DNA from: Avibacterium volantium_A
Lineage (GTDB): Bacteria; Pseudomonadota; Gammaproteobacteria; Enterobacterales; Pasteurellaceae
Assembly: GCF_049366555.1 (NCBI RefSeq)
Contig: NZ_JBMMGT010000007.1
Location: 38,490 to 102,489, forward strand
DNA length: 64,000 nt
Reading direction: 5' to 3'
This document shows, piece after piece, positions 27,774-36,422 of this stretch. The notes under the pieces were generated by a model. That model made no database searches. It saw only the letters and a list, made by a program, of their open reading frames with translations, and had not been told where the DNA came from. Position numbers and translations under genes: made by a program. How positions within the stretch are numbered: the first letter of the stretch is position 1; each line of letters begins with the position of its first letter.

Positions 27774-27795
27774 TTCTCAATAATTGAGAAGGAGG
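27774..27795 (+). promoter_or_regulatory. Hairpin abutting the ribosome site of the first permease
   Basis: TTCTCAA-TAA-TTGAGAA is a perfect 7-bp-arm repeat directly followed by GGAGG. Pairing would lie against the Shine-Dalgarno and could tune translation. Confidence 0.45.
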
Positions 27796-27799
27796 CTTT

Positions 27800-28678
27800 A
27801 TGTATCAAAAAAACTATACAAGATGGATTTTTGTGCTGCCAGCGATGATTGTGGTTTCGGTGCTGTTTGTGTATCCCTTCCTCTCAAGCATCTTTTACAG
27901 CTTTACCAACAAAAATCTGATTATGCCGAATTGGAAGTTTGTCGGTTTTGATAATTACATTGCTGTGATCAATGATCCTAATTTCTGGCTGGCATTCTCC
28001 CATTCGATTTTATGGACGCTTTTTTCTCTCGTGGGACAAGTGCTGGTTGGCTTTGCCCTCGCAATGGCGTTGCATCGCATTCGTCATCTACAATGGCTTT
28101 ATAAAATCCTTTTGATTATTCCTTGGGCGTTTCCAACTATCGTGATTGCCTTTTCGTGGCAATGGATCTTAAACGGCGTTTATGGCTATTTGCCGAATAT
28201 TTTAGTGCAATTAAATCTGATGGAAATTGCACCGCACTTTCTTTCTGATAGCACTTGGGCGTTTATCAGTTTGGTGTTTATTAACGTTTGGTTTGGTGCA
28301 CCACTGATTATGGTGAATGTTCTATCCGCCTTGCAAACCGTACCACAAGAACAATACGAAGCGGCGAAGATTGACGGTGCGAATGCGTGGCAAGTGTTCC
28401 GCCATATTACACTTCCACATATCAAAGTGGTGATTGGATTATTAGTGGTGTTACGCACAGTTTGGGTGTTTAACAACTTTGACATTATCTATCTCATCAC
28501 GGGTGGTGGGCCAGCTAACTCAACAATGACATTACCAATCTATGCTTACAATATGGGCTGGGGAACTAAAATGCTCGGACGCTCTTCGGCGGTAACCGTG
28601 CTGTTGTTCCTTTTCCTACTGTTAGTTTGTTTTATCTATTTCAAAGTGATTAGCCGTTGGGAAAAAGAGGGGGAATAA
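27800..28678 (+). CDS. Sugar ABC transporter permease (MalF type)
   Basis: 292 residues with about six membrane spans. The EAA loop (EQYEAAKIDGANAWQVFRHITLP, read as EAAxxDGA-x8-IxLP) contacts the ATPase. Start at ATG 27800 after GGAGG. It is followed by the second permease with one base between. Forms the heteromeric channel with the next gene. Confidence 0.9.
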   Translation: MYQKNYTRWIFVLPAMIVVSVLFVYPFLSSIFYSFTNKNLIMPNWKFVGFDNYIAVINDPNFWLAFSHSILWTLFSLVGQVLVGFALAMALHRIRHLQWLYKILLIIPWAFPTIVIAFSWQWILNGVYGYLPNILVQLNLMEIAPHFLSDSTWAFISLVFINVWFGAPLIMVNVLSALQTVPQEQYEAAKIDGANAWQVFRHITLPHIKVVIGLLVVLRTVWVFNNFDIIYLITGGGPANSTMTLPIYAYNMGWGTKMLGRSSAVTVLLFLFLLLVCFIYFKVISRWEKEGE

Positions 28679-28679
28679 A

Positions 28680-29513
28680 ATGAAAACGAAAAAATCAATG
28701 TTAGGTGATATTGCCGCACATCTTTTCCTCATTATCACCACGATTATTGCGGTGTTTCCCTTAGTGTGGATTATGATTTCATCGGTTAAAGGCAAAGGAG
28801 AACTTACCAGCGAGCCAACAAGGTTCTTGCCAAAAATCTTTACGTTAGATTATTTTGAACACGTTATCAATGACTTACATTTCATCGTTAATATTAAAAA
28901 TAGTCTGTTTATCGCCTTAATCACCACGCTGATTGCGATTATTATCTCGGCAATGGCAGCTTACGGTATCGTACGATTTTTCCCAAAATTGGGTGCGATA
29001 ATGTCGAAATTGTTGGTTACTACTTATATTTTTCCACCGATTCTGCTTGCCATTCCTTATTCCATCGCAATGGCAAAAGTGGGATTAACTAACACAATGA
29101 CAGGGCTGATTGTGGTCTATCTCTCATTTAGTGTGCCTTATGCGGTGTGGTTATTGGTGGGCTTTTTCCGTACCGTACCGATCGAAATTGAAGAAGCCGC
29201 ACGCATTGATGGGGCAAATAAATTCACCGTATTCTTTAAAATTGTATTACCGCTGGTTGCACCCGGCATTGTGGCAACCGCCATTTACACCTTTATTAAT
29301 GCGTGGAATGAGTTTTTATATGCCCTCATTCTCGTCAATGACACCAGCAAAATGACGGTGGCAGTGGCATTGCGTTCATTAAACGGGGCGGAAATCTTAG
29401 ATTGGGGCGATATGATGGCAGCTTCCGTATTGGTTGTGTTGCCATCAGTGCTGTTCTTCACCTTTATTCAAAACAAAATTGCAGGTGGGCTTTCAGAAGG
29501 CTCAGTCAAATAA
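28680..29513 (+). CDS. Sugar ABC transporter permease (MalG type)
   Basis: 277 residues with about six membrane spans. The EAA loop is IEEAARIDGANKFTVFFKI followed by VLPLVAPG. C-terminal QNKIAGGLSEGSVK is the usual end of CUT1-family MalG-type permeases. Starts one base after the MalF-type gene, so the pair is translationally linked. A second oxidoreductase gene follows after 20 bp. Confidence 0.9.
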   Translation: MKTKKSMLGDIAAHLFLIITTIIAVFPLVWIMISSVKGKGELTSEPTRFLPKIFTLDYFEHVINDLHFIVNIKNSLFIALITTLIAIIISAMAAYGIVRFFPKLGAIMSKLLVTTYIFPPILLAIPYSIAMAKVGLTNTMTGLIVVYLSFSVPYAVWLLVGFFRTVPIEIEEAARIDGANKFTVFFKIVLPLVAPGIVATAIYTFINAWNEFLYALILVNDTSKMTVAVALRSLNGAEILDWGDMMAASVLVVLPSVLFFTFIQNKIAGGLSEGSVK

Positions 29514-29533
29514 CATTTATTGAGGAAAATAAT

Positions 29534-30634
29534 ATGAAAAATTATGCAGTTATTGGGGTCGGCTATTTTGGTGCAGATTTAGCCAGAATTATGAATGAAA
29601 CAGAAAATGCACGGGTAACGGTGGTTTACGATCCTGAAAACGGAACAGCCGTTGCACAAGAATTGGGTTGTGATGAAGCCCATTCTTTAGAAGCAGCGAT
29701 TAATCGCCCTGATGTGGATTGTGTCATCGTGGCAACGCCAAATTATTTACACAAAGAACCCGTTTTACTGGCGGCAAAATATAAAAAACACGTTTTTTGC
29801 GAAAAACCCATTGCATTAAGCTATCAAGATTGTGATGAAATGGTGCGAGCTTGTGAAGATAATGGCGTGATTTTTATGGCAGGGCATATTATGAATTTCT
29901 TCAATGGTGTGCATTATGCCAAAGAATTGATTAATCAAGGCGTGATCGGCAAGGTGCTTTATTGCCACACCGCACGCAATGGTTGGGAAGATTTACAACC
30001 GAATGTGTCGTGGAAGAAAGTGCGGTCGAAATCGGGCGGACATTTGTATCATCATATCCACGAATTAGATTGTGTGCAGTTTTTAATGGGGAGAATGCCG
30101 AAAACGATAACGATGACAGCAGGTAACGTGGCTCATCAAGGCGAAGGATTTGGTGATGAAGATGATATGCTATTTGTGAATATGGAATTTGAAGACGGGC
30201 GATTTGCGGTATTAGAGTGGGGATCGGCGTTTCGCTGGGGAGAGCATTATGTGTTAATTCAAGGGGAAAAAGGGGCGATTAAGCTGGATATGTTCCACTG
30301 TGGCGGCACATTGCGAGTAAACGGCAAAGACAGCCATTTCTTAATCCACGAAAGCCAAGAAGAAGACGATGACCGCACGCGTATTTATATGGGAACCGAA
30401 ATGGACGGAGCAATTCAATACGGTCACCCCGGCAAACGCACGCCACTGTGGCTTAACTCTGTCATGCGAAAAGAAATGAAATACTTAAACGATATTATGC
30501 ACGGTATGAAACCAAGCCAAGAATTTGAGAAATTATTGACAGGAGAAGCAGCAAGAGCGGCGATTGCCACTGCGGATGCTTGTACAAAATCTCGTTATGA
30601 AAATCGTAAGGTGGAAGTGCGAGAAGTGATGTAG
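29534..30634 (+). CDS. Gfo/Idh/MocA oxidoreductase with intact EKP motif
   Basis: 366-residue NAD(P)-dependent sugar or polyol dehydrogenase candidate. The Rossmann motif is AVIGVGYFGADL; EKP is at residues 90-92 (Lys91 catalytic in the family), and HHIHELD at 173-179. The start at 29534 follows GAGGAAAAT; a frame open from 29402 lies inside the permease gene. It is the last gene of the importer operon, so the imported sugar is its likely substrate. Not the same protein as the paralogue at 23.2-24.3 kb, which has lost the lysine. Confidence 0.87.
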   Translation: MKNYAVIGVGYFGADLARIMNETENARVTVVYDPENGTAVAQELGCDEAHSLEAAINRPDVDCVIVATPNYLHKEPVLLAAKYKKHVFCEKPIALSYQDCDEMVRACEDNGVIFMAGHIMNFFNGVHYAKELINQGVIGKVLYCHTARNGWEDLQPNVSWKKVRSKSGGHLYHHIHELDCVQFLMGRMPKTITMTAGNVAHQGEGFGDEDDMLFVNMEFEDGRFAVLEWGSAFRWGEHYVLIQGEKGAIKLDMFHCGGTLRVNGKDSHFLIHESQEEDDDRTRIYMGTEMDGAIQYGHPGKRTPLWLNSVMRKEMKYLNDIMHGMKPSQEFEKLLTGEAARAAIATADACTKSRYENRKVEVREVM

Positions 30635-30644
30635 AGAGATAAAT

Positions 30645-30668
30645 ATTTCCCCCTTTTAAGGGGGAAAT
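30645..30668. terminator. Bidirectional terminator
   Basis: ATTTCCCCC-TTTTAA-GGGGGAAAT, nine pairs, between the convergent oxidoreductase and siderophore operons. Confidence 0.7.
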
Positions 30669-30701
30669 TTATATAGTCCAGTTTGTTATAAGAAAAATCC
30701 C

Positions 30702-31616
30702 TTATTTTTCCACCGCACTTTTTACTTCATCAATCATAATGCCCATACTTTCCAAACCGCCAAAAGTTAAGTACCAATTCGCGGCGTTTAAGTAAACAAT
30801 GTGGTTATTTTTATAGGCTTGGGTTTGCTGGATAATGGCGTTGTCTAACACAGTTTTTGCGTTGTTGGCTTTATCGGTAATGGCTGCGGTGCGATCGACA
30901 ACCAACAAATAATCTGGATTTTTCTCTAGCACATATTCAAAACCAATGCTCATTCCGTGCGTGGAAGATTTGATGTTTTTATCAATTGGAGTGAAGCCAA
31001 ATCCACTGTACACAATGCCGTAGCGTGAGTTTTCACCAAAGGCACTTATACGGCTTTCATTGACTAAAGCGAGTAGGGCAGTTTTGCCTTTGGTTTTCTC
31101 GGCAAGGGCTTTCATTTGCTTGTCTAGCTGTGCCAGTTTTTCATCGGTCAGTTGTTGTTTATCAAAAATTTGTCCAAAGGCGTGGATATTTTGTTGGAAA
31201 CTTGGATAGAAATTAGCGTAATCCACTTTCACGAAAAACACGGGGGCAATTTCTTTTAAGCGATCCAGCACTTTTTCTTGGCGACCTGTGGCGATGATCA
31301 GATCAGGGTGAAGATCATTGATTTTCTCAAAGGCCGGTTCTGGTGGCACGCCAACGCTTGGGTAATTTTCCTTGCTAAATTCACTCAAATAGTCAGGCAC
31401 TTTTCCCGCGTTGCTAATGCCGACAATGCTGTCTTTCGCCCCTAACGCACGAATGGTATCCACCGCAGAAAAATCAAGCACCACCACACGCTTAGGGTTT
31501 TGTGGCACAACTTGTTTGCCCGCGGCGTTTTCTACCGTGATGTCCGCCGCATTGGCGCTAGCAACACCGAGTAACGCACAAAGGCTAAGGGCAAGGGTTG
31601 ATAAGGTTTTTTTCAT
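30702..31616 (-). CDS. Ferric-siderophore ABC transporter binding protein (FatB/CeuE type)
   Basis: Periplasmic class III binding protein, 304 residues, with a signal peptide cut near ANA-ADITVEN. Family traits are PKRVVVLDFSAVDTIRALG and HPDLIIATGRQ, as in FatB, CeuE and VctP, which bind catechol or vibrioferrin-type iron complexes. It is the last gene of a four-gene importer operon read on the minus strand. No outer-membrane receptor or siderophore synthesis gene is in the window. Confidence 0.87.
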   Translation of the reverse strand: MKKTLSTLALSLCALLGVASANAADITVENAAGKQVVPQNPKRVVVLDFSAVDTIRALGAKDSIVGISNAGKVPDYLSEFSKENYPSVGVPPEPAFEKINDLHPDLIIATGRQEKVLDRLKEIAPVFFVKVDYANFYPSFQQNIHAFGQIFDKQQLTDEKLAQLDKQMKALAEKTKGKTALLALVNESRISAFGENSRYGIVYSGFGFTPIDKNIKSSTHGMSIGFEYVLEKNPDYLLVVDRTAAITDKANNAKTVLDNAIIQQTQAYKNNHIVYLNAANWYLTFGGLESMGIMIDEVKSAVEK

Positions 31617-31630
31617 AGCATACTCCTGTA

Positions 31631-32404
31631 TTAAGCTGATTGATGTCGAAAATACACAGCAATTTTATGCTGATTAATTTGTTGAATTGGGATTGGCATA
31701 TCATAAATGCTGGCTAAAATCGGCTCTTGCATCATTGTGGCAACGTCCCCTTGATGCATCAATTTGCCGTCTTTCATTGCGATAATGTAATCGGAATAGC
31801 AAGACGCAAAATTAATATCGTGGATTACAATCACCACGGTTTTATTTAATTCTTTGGTGAGCTTGTGTAGCACCTGCATAATTTGTACGGAATGTTTCAT
31901 ATCCAAATTATTCAGCGGTTCATCAAGCAAAATATAATCGGTATCTTGCGCCAAGGTCATTGCAATGTAAGCGCGCTGACGCTGCCCACCGCTGAGCTGA
32001 TTGATATATTGATGACGAAACTCGCCTAAATCCATATATTCAATGGCATTATCAATAAAAGTGCGGTCATTTTTGGTTAAATTTCCTTGGCTATAGGGAA
32101 AACGTCCAAAAGCAACCAATTCTTCCACCGTTAAAAGCAAATTAATGTGGTTGGATTGTTTTAAAATAGAAAGTTGCTTGGCAATGTCGCTGCTTTTTTG
32201 TTGATCTAACGGCACACCATTTAGGCTCACGATGCCGCTATCGGCGCGCAGTAAACGGCTGATAATGGCAAGCACCGTGCTTTTTCCTGCACCATTTGGG
32301 CCAATAAAAGAGGTGATTTTGCCGCGCGGAATGGTTACCGAAAGGTTATCCACCACTTTTTTCGTGCCATAGGTTTTATTAATATTTTTAATTTCTATTG
32401 CCAT
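31631..32404 (-). CDS. Ferric-siderophore ABC transporter ATPase
   Basis: 257 residues. Walker A GPNGAGKST, signature LSGGQRQRAYIAM, Walker B YILLDEPLNNLDM and switch His in VIHDINFA place it with FepC/CeuD/VctC ATPases. It overlaps the upstream permease gene by 10 bp and is followed 15 bp later by the binding-protein gene. Confidence 0.92.
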   Translation of the reverse strand: MAIEIKNINKTYGTKKVVDNLSVTIPRGKITSFIGPNGAGKSTVLAIISRLLRADSGIVSLNGVPLDQQKSSDIAKQLSILKQSNHINLLLTVEELVAFGRFPYSQGNLTKNDRTFIDNAIEYMDLGEFRHQYINQLSGGQRQRAYIAMTLAQDTDYILLDEPLNNLDMKHSVQIMQVLHKLTKELNKTVVIVIHDINFASCYSDYIIAMKDGKLMHQGDVATMMQEPILASIYDMPIPIQQINQHKIAVYFRHQSA

Positions 32405-33363
32405 TTTTTATTTGCTCTTAATAACAGATAAAGGAAATACACTCCACCGACAAAATTCACAATGATGCTTAGGGTTGTATTAAAAGTGAAAACTTGGGAA
32501 ACCAATAATTGCCCGAAAACAAGAGTGATTACCGCAATCAACATTGCTGCGGGGATTAACACTGCGTGGCGATAAGTGCGAATAAATTCAAAGGTAACGT
32601 TCATTACCAACAAGCCTAAGAAGGTTAAAGGCCCCACAAGTGCGGTGGAAATTGAAGTTAAAATTGCCACAACAATGAGCAACCGTTTAGTGATCACCAG
32701 ATAATCCACGCCTAAATTAATCGCCTGTTCACGCCCAAGGGCAAGCACATCAAAATAGCGTACATAGCGCCGGGTATAAAGAATGGTAGCGAGCAAGCCA
32801 ACCAATGCGATCCATAAAATATCAATATTGATGCGGTTAAAACTGGCAAAGCCAATATCTTGCGCGATCTGAAATTCATTCGGATCGATCAGCACCTCCA
32901 TAAAGGAGGTTAAGCTTTGGAAAAATGTACCGAAAATGATCCCCACTAAAAGCAGGAAAAATAGACTTTGCTGCTCCGTTTTAAATAGAAAATGATATAG
33001 CCCCATTGCGAATAAAATCATCAAACTGGTGCAAGCAAAAAATAACACAATGGGGTTCATTGAGGTTAAGGTGTTAGAACCAAAGAGAAAAATAATCAGG
33101 GTTTGAATGAGCAAATAAAGGCTATCCAAGCCCAAAATACTTGGCGTTAAAATGCGATTATTCACAATGGTTTGAAAGATCATTGTCGCCAGTGCAATGG
33201 CCACGCCTGTCATTACAATGGCAAGCACGGCTAGGGCGCGGTTGTATAAGGCATATTCCCAACGGCTAGGCAGATGATAGAACACATACAGCACCACACT
33301 CAGCAAGGCAAAAATACTGAGTAAAATCAACGATATTTTAGGATTATAGAAACGCTTAGCCAT
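32395..33363 (-). CDS. Ferric-siderophore ABC transporter permease (second)
   Basis: 322-residue FecCD-family permease with eight to ten membrane spans. It has the class II pattern ALGREQAINLGVDY (the ATPase-coupling region) and TALVGPLTFLGLLVMN. It overlaps the first permease by 8 bp and the ATPase by 10 bp, so the operon is translationally coupled. Confidence 0.9.
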   Translation of the reverse strand: MAKRFYNPKISLILLSIFALLSVVLYVFYHLPSRWEYALYNRALAVLAIVMTGVAIALATMIFQTIVNNRILTPSILGLDSLYLLIQTLIIFLFGSNTLTSMNPIVLFFACTSLMILFAMGLYHFLFKTEQQSLFFLLLVGIIFGTFFQSLTSFMEVLIDPNEFQIAQDIGFASFNRINIDILWIALVGLLATILYTRRYVRYFDVLALGREQAINLGVDYLVITKRLLIVVAILTSISTALVGPLTFLGLLVMNVTFEFIRTYRHAVLIPAAMLIAVITLVFGQLLVSQVFTFNTTLSIIVNFVGGVYFLYLLLRANKKWQ

Positions 33364-34312
33364 TTTGAATCCTTTGTTTTAACAGCATATAAAGAAAAAT
33401 GGCACTGCCGAACACACCCACAATGGCGTTAATGGAAATTTCGTAAGGATAAATTAGCGAACGCCCTAAAATATCACAAAAAAGCACAAAAACAGCACCC
33501 AGTAGCGCGGTGTGAGAAAGCACTTTTTTCAAATTATCGCCTAAATAAAGAGTAACAATATTAGGGATAATCAGCCCGAGAAAGGGGATCACTCCCACAG
33601 AAACAATGATGATCGATGACACCGTTGCCACAATCGCCAAGCCTAAATACAGCACTTGCTGATAGTTCAAACCGAGATTAACAACAAAGTCTTGCCCCAT
33701 TCCCACAATGGAAAAGCGATTGGCAAACACATAGGCAAGAACAAGTGCTGGCACGCTGAAATATAACATTTCATAACGCCCAGCCATCACTAAAGAAAAA
33801 TCCCCTTGCAACCAACCAGAGAGATTTTGCAACAGATCTTGTTGGTAGGCGATAAAAGAGGTGATTGAACTAATAATATTGCCAAACATAATGCCCACCA
33901 ACGGCACGAAAATGGTGTCTTTAAATTTGAGGCGAGAGAGTAGCGTCATAAACAATAACGTACCGAGAAAAGAAACCAGAATCGCCACGCTGGTTTTGAG
34001 CAACATTGACGCAGAAGGAAACAGTAACATTGCAATTAAAATGCCAAGCCTTGCACTGTCCATTGTGCCTGCTGTGGTTGGGGATACAAAACGATTGCGA
34101 CTCAACTGCTGCATCACCAAACCACAAATACTTAATGATGATCCTGCAATTAAAATACTCACCAAACGCGGCACACGGCTGATTAAAAAGATCTGCCATT
34201 GGGCGGAATCAAAGGCCAGCAAACCTTGCAGATTGACCGTACTCACACCCAAAAACAGCGAAATACCCGAAAGCAACAATAATAAGATAAACAAATAACG
34301 GCGTTTAACCAT
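33356..34312 (-). CDS. Ferric-siderophore ABC transporter permease (first)
   Basis: FecCD-family permease and first gene of the operon. Conserved regions include LSRNRFVSPTTAGTMDSARLG and VSVGVIPFLGLIIPNIV, split by membrane spans. I start it at 34312 (MVKRRY, 318 residues). The open frame continues to 34384, but a Fur box and a TATAAT -10 element lie inside that extension. No good Shine-Dalgarno precedes 34312, so the start is not certain. Confidence 0.87.
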   Translation of the reverse strand: MVKRRYLFILLLLLSGISLFLGVSTVNLQGLLAFDSAQWQIFLISRVPRLVSILIAGSSLSICGLVMQQLSRNRFVSPTTAGTMDSARLGILIAMLLFPSASMLLKTSVAILVSFLGTLLFMTLLSRLKFKDTIFVPLVGIMFGNIISSITSFIAYQQDLLQNLSGWLQGDFSLVMAGRYEMLYFSVPALVLAYVFANRFSIVGMGQDFVVNLGLNYQQVLYLGLAIVATVSSIIIVSVGVIPFLGLIIPNIVTLYLGDNLKKVLSHTALLGAVFVLFCDILGRSLIYPYEISINAIVGVFGSAIFLYMLLKQRIQNG

Positions 34313-34326
34313 ATAACATATTTTGC

Positions 34327-34351
34327 AAATGAGAATAATTAGCATAATTAT
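34327..34351 (-). promoter_or_regulatory. Fur box and -10 element of the siderophore importer
   Basis: AATGAGAATAATTAGCAT resembles a Fur box. On the minus strand TATAATTATGC overlaps its upstream side, giving a good -10. Iron repression by binding over the -10/start region is the inferred control. Confidence 0.6.
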
Positions 34352-34507
34352 ACCAAGTATTATCACGTCAGGGCTACGCTGCAAAGGAAAATTAAAGTGC
34401 GGTGTAAAAATTCTGTATATTTAAAATCTTTCATAGAAAGCACTATTTTTCTTATCATTTGGAGCGTATGATAGGCAAAATTTTATTGATAACTAATGAG
34501 GAATAGA

Positions 34508-35647
34508 ATGGAACAGCAATTTTCTCCTTTATTTCAACCTTATGTTTTGAATAATAATGTTGAAATCAAAAATCGTTTAGTGGTAGCCCCTTTAACGCAT
34601 TTTGCTTCAAATCCCGATGGTACATTGGGAAGCCAAGAAGCTCAATTTTTGCAAGGGCGAGCAGAAAATATGGGAATGTTCATTACTGCGGCGACGTTGG
34701 TTTCCGAAAATGGTAAAGCTTTCCACGGACAGCCAGAAGCCTTAAATGAATGTCATTTGGAAAGTTTATGTAAAACGGCTGATATTATTAAACAACAGGG
34801 AGCAAAAGCCATTTTACAAATTCACCACGGAGGAAATTTAGCGTTATCTGAATTGTTGAATGGAAAAGATAAAGTTGCCCCTTCGGCAGATCCTAAAACT
34901 GGAGCAAGGGCTTTAACTCAGGAAGAAATTTTACAAATCATTCAAGATTTTGCTCGTGCTACAGAGCTTGCTATTCGAGCTGGGTTTGATGGAGTAGAAA
35001 TTCACGGAGCAAATGGTTATTTAATTCAGCAATTTTTCTCTGCGCAAAGTAATCAACGTACAGATGAATGGGGCGGCAATTTAGCAAACCGCCTGCGTTT
35101 TCCTCTTGCAGTGATTGATGCCGTCAATGCAGTGCGCGAAAAACATCAATGCCCAGAGTTTATTATTGGTTACCGTTTATCACCAGAAGAACCCGGAGAG
35201 AATGGTTTAACAATGGCAGATACACTTGAACTTGTTTCTGCTTTAGTTGAGCAGCCGTTGCAATATTTACACGTTTCGCTATGGGATTTTTACAAAAAAG
35301 CTCGCCGTGGTGCGGATACCAATGCAGCTCGCCTTGAGCTTATTCATCAGCGTTTAAATGGTCGTTTGCCATTAATCGGGGTGGGGAATTTATTTACCGC
35401 AGAACAGATCGTGGCAGCCTTGAATACTGGGTGGGTGGAATTTGTTGGGGTGGGTAAGTCCATAATGATTAATCCAAATTTGGCGACCTTAATTGCTGAA
35501 GGAAAAACGCAAGAAATTATTACCGCACTTGATCCTGAGCAGCCTGATCATTATCGCATACCCGATCATTTGTGGTCGCTATGTGTGAAAGGAAGCCCTT
35601 GGTTACCACCAGTGCAAGGACAAGATTGGCAGCCTGTCGATATTTAA
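34508..35647 (+). CDS. Old-yellow-enzyme family NADH:flavin oxidoreductase
   Basis: FMN-dependent TIM-barrel oxidoreductase, 379 residues from the ATG at 34508 (GAGG before it). Visible are PLFQPYVLNNN-x-EIKNRLVVAPLTH, the HHGGNLAL active-site region and GFDGVEIHGANGYLIQQF, typical of the YqjM/2,4-dienoyl-reductase branch that reduces activated alkenes. Natural substrate unknown. Single-gene unit ending in a strong hairpin terminator. Confidence 0.88.
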   Translation: MEQQFSPLFQPYVLNNNVEIKNRLVVAPLTHFASNPDGTLGSQEAQFLQGRAENMGMFITAATLVSENGKAFHGQPEALNECHLESLCKTADIIKQQGAKAILQIHHGGNLALSELLNGKDKVAPSADPKTGARALTQEEILQIIQDFARATELAIRAGFDGVEIHGANGYLIQQFFSAQSNQRTDEWGGNLANRLRFPLAVIDAVNAVREKHQCPEFIIGYRLSPEEPGENGLTMADTLELVSALVEQPLQYLHVSLWDFYKKARRGADTNAARLELIHQRLNGRLPLIGVGNLFTAEQIVAALNTGWVEFVGVGKSIMINPNLATLIAEGKTQEIITALDPEQPDHYRIPDHLWSLCVKGSPWLPPVQGQDWQPVDI

Positions 35648-35669
35648 AGTATGAATTATTGAAAACGCA

Positions 35670-35698
35670 AATAGCACTCAATGAGTGCTATTTTTATA
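35670..35698 (+). terminator. Terminator of the old-yellow-enzyme gene
   Basis: AATAGCACTCA-A-TGAGTGCTATT followed by TTTAT; practical loop about five bases. Confidence 0.85.
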
Positions 35699-35804
35699 TT
35701 TATCAAGTTCGGTGTGATTTTTATTAAAATGTTTGTTTTATCTCAATGAGCGGCAATCAGTTGTGATAGATAAAATCCGCCAACTTCTTGAAATTTCAAG
35801 CATT

Positions 35805-35836
35805 AAAAAAGCCTTTCGAGTGGTTACAAAAGGCTT
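35805..35836 (-). terminator. Terminator after tRNA-Leu
   Basis: On the minus strand AAGCCTTTT, an 11-base loop and AAAGGCTTTTTT, just downstream of the tRNA 3' end. Confidence 0.75.
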
Positions 35837-35848
35837 AGTTAAGTGTTT

Positions 35849-35934
35849 TGGTGCTCTGAGCGAGACTTGAACTCGCACGTCCTATGGACACTACCCCCTC
35901 AAGATAGCGTGTCTACCAATTCCACCATCAGAGC
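35849..35934 (-). tRNA. leuU: tRNA-Leu (anticodon GAG)
   Basis: 86-nt class II tRNA. The acceptor stem GCTCTGA pairs with TCAGAGC, followed by A and an encoded CCA. The D-arm has GGTGGAATTGGTAGACAC. The anticodon loop is TTGAGGG between CTATC and GGTAG, so the anticodon is GAG. The variable arm is long, as in all tRNA-Leu, and the T-arm reads GTTCAAGTC. It lies after secG, as in E. coli. Confidence 0.96.
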
Positions 35935-35949
35935 AAAATTCGGTTTAAA

Positions 35950-36288
35950 TTATTGTGGGATATCTGAGTTTTGTTTTTCTTCCGCTTTTGGTTGCTGTTC
36001 TTGAATTTTTTCGGCAACTTGTGAAAGATTATCAAATTTGCCTTGTTTAACTTCACCGTGGTGAGAATTAATATTCGCGATAGCAAGGCTAGTAATAAAG
36101 AAGATAATTGCTAAGATTGCCGTTGTGCGAGATAAAAAGTTACCCGCACCACTTGAACCAAATACTGTACCTGATGCACCGCCACCAAATGAAGCACCTG
36201 CATTCGCCCCTTTACCTTGTTGGATTAGAATAAAACCAATAAGGGCAACAGATACAACTAAGTAGATAATTAACAGTGCTTGATACAT
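35950..36288 (-). CDS. secG: Protein-export membrane protein SecG
   Basis: SecYEG translocon subunit, 112 residues, with two membrane segments (MYQALLIIYLVVSVALIGFI-type and TAILAIIFFITSLAIANI) around the conserved GKGANAGASFGGGASGTVFGSSGAGNFL loop, which is split by glycine-rich stretches. The C-terminus is Gln/Glu-rich. Start at 36288 (GAGAAG ribosome site); an upstream extension to 36330 has no support. Followed by tRNA-Leu. Confidence 0.94.
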   Translation of the reverse strand: MYQALLIIYLVVSVALIGFILIQQGKGANAGASFGGGASGTVFGSSGAGNFLSRTTAILAIIFFITSLAIANINSHHGEVKQGKFDNLSQVAEKIQEQQPKAEEKQNSDIPQ

Positions 36289-36422
36289 TATTTCTTCTCT
36301 TATTATTGGATACCAAAAATTAACGGGCAAATATTAGCGAATATTAAAACGCTGCGCAAGGAATTTTCTTAAAAAAAATCATTGATTGTTTTAATTATAA
36401 GCAATTTAGCGTTCAACAAAAT

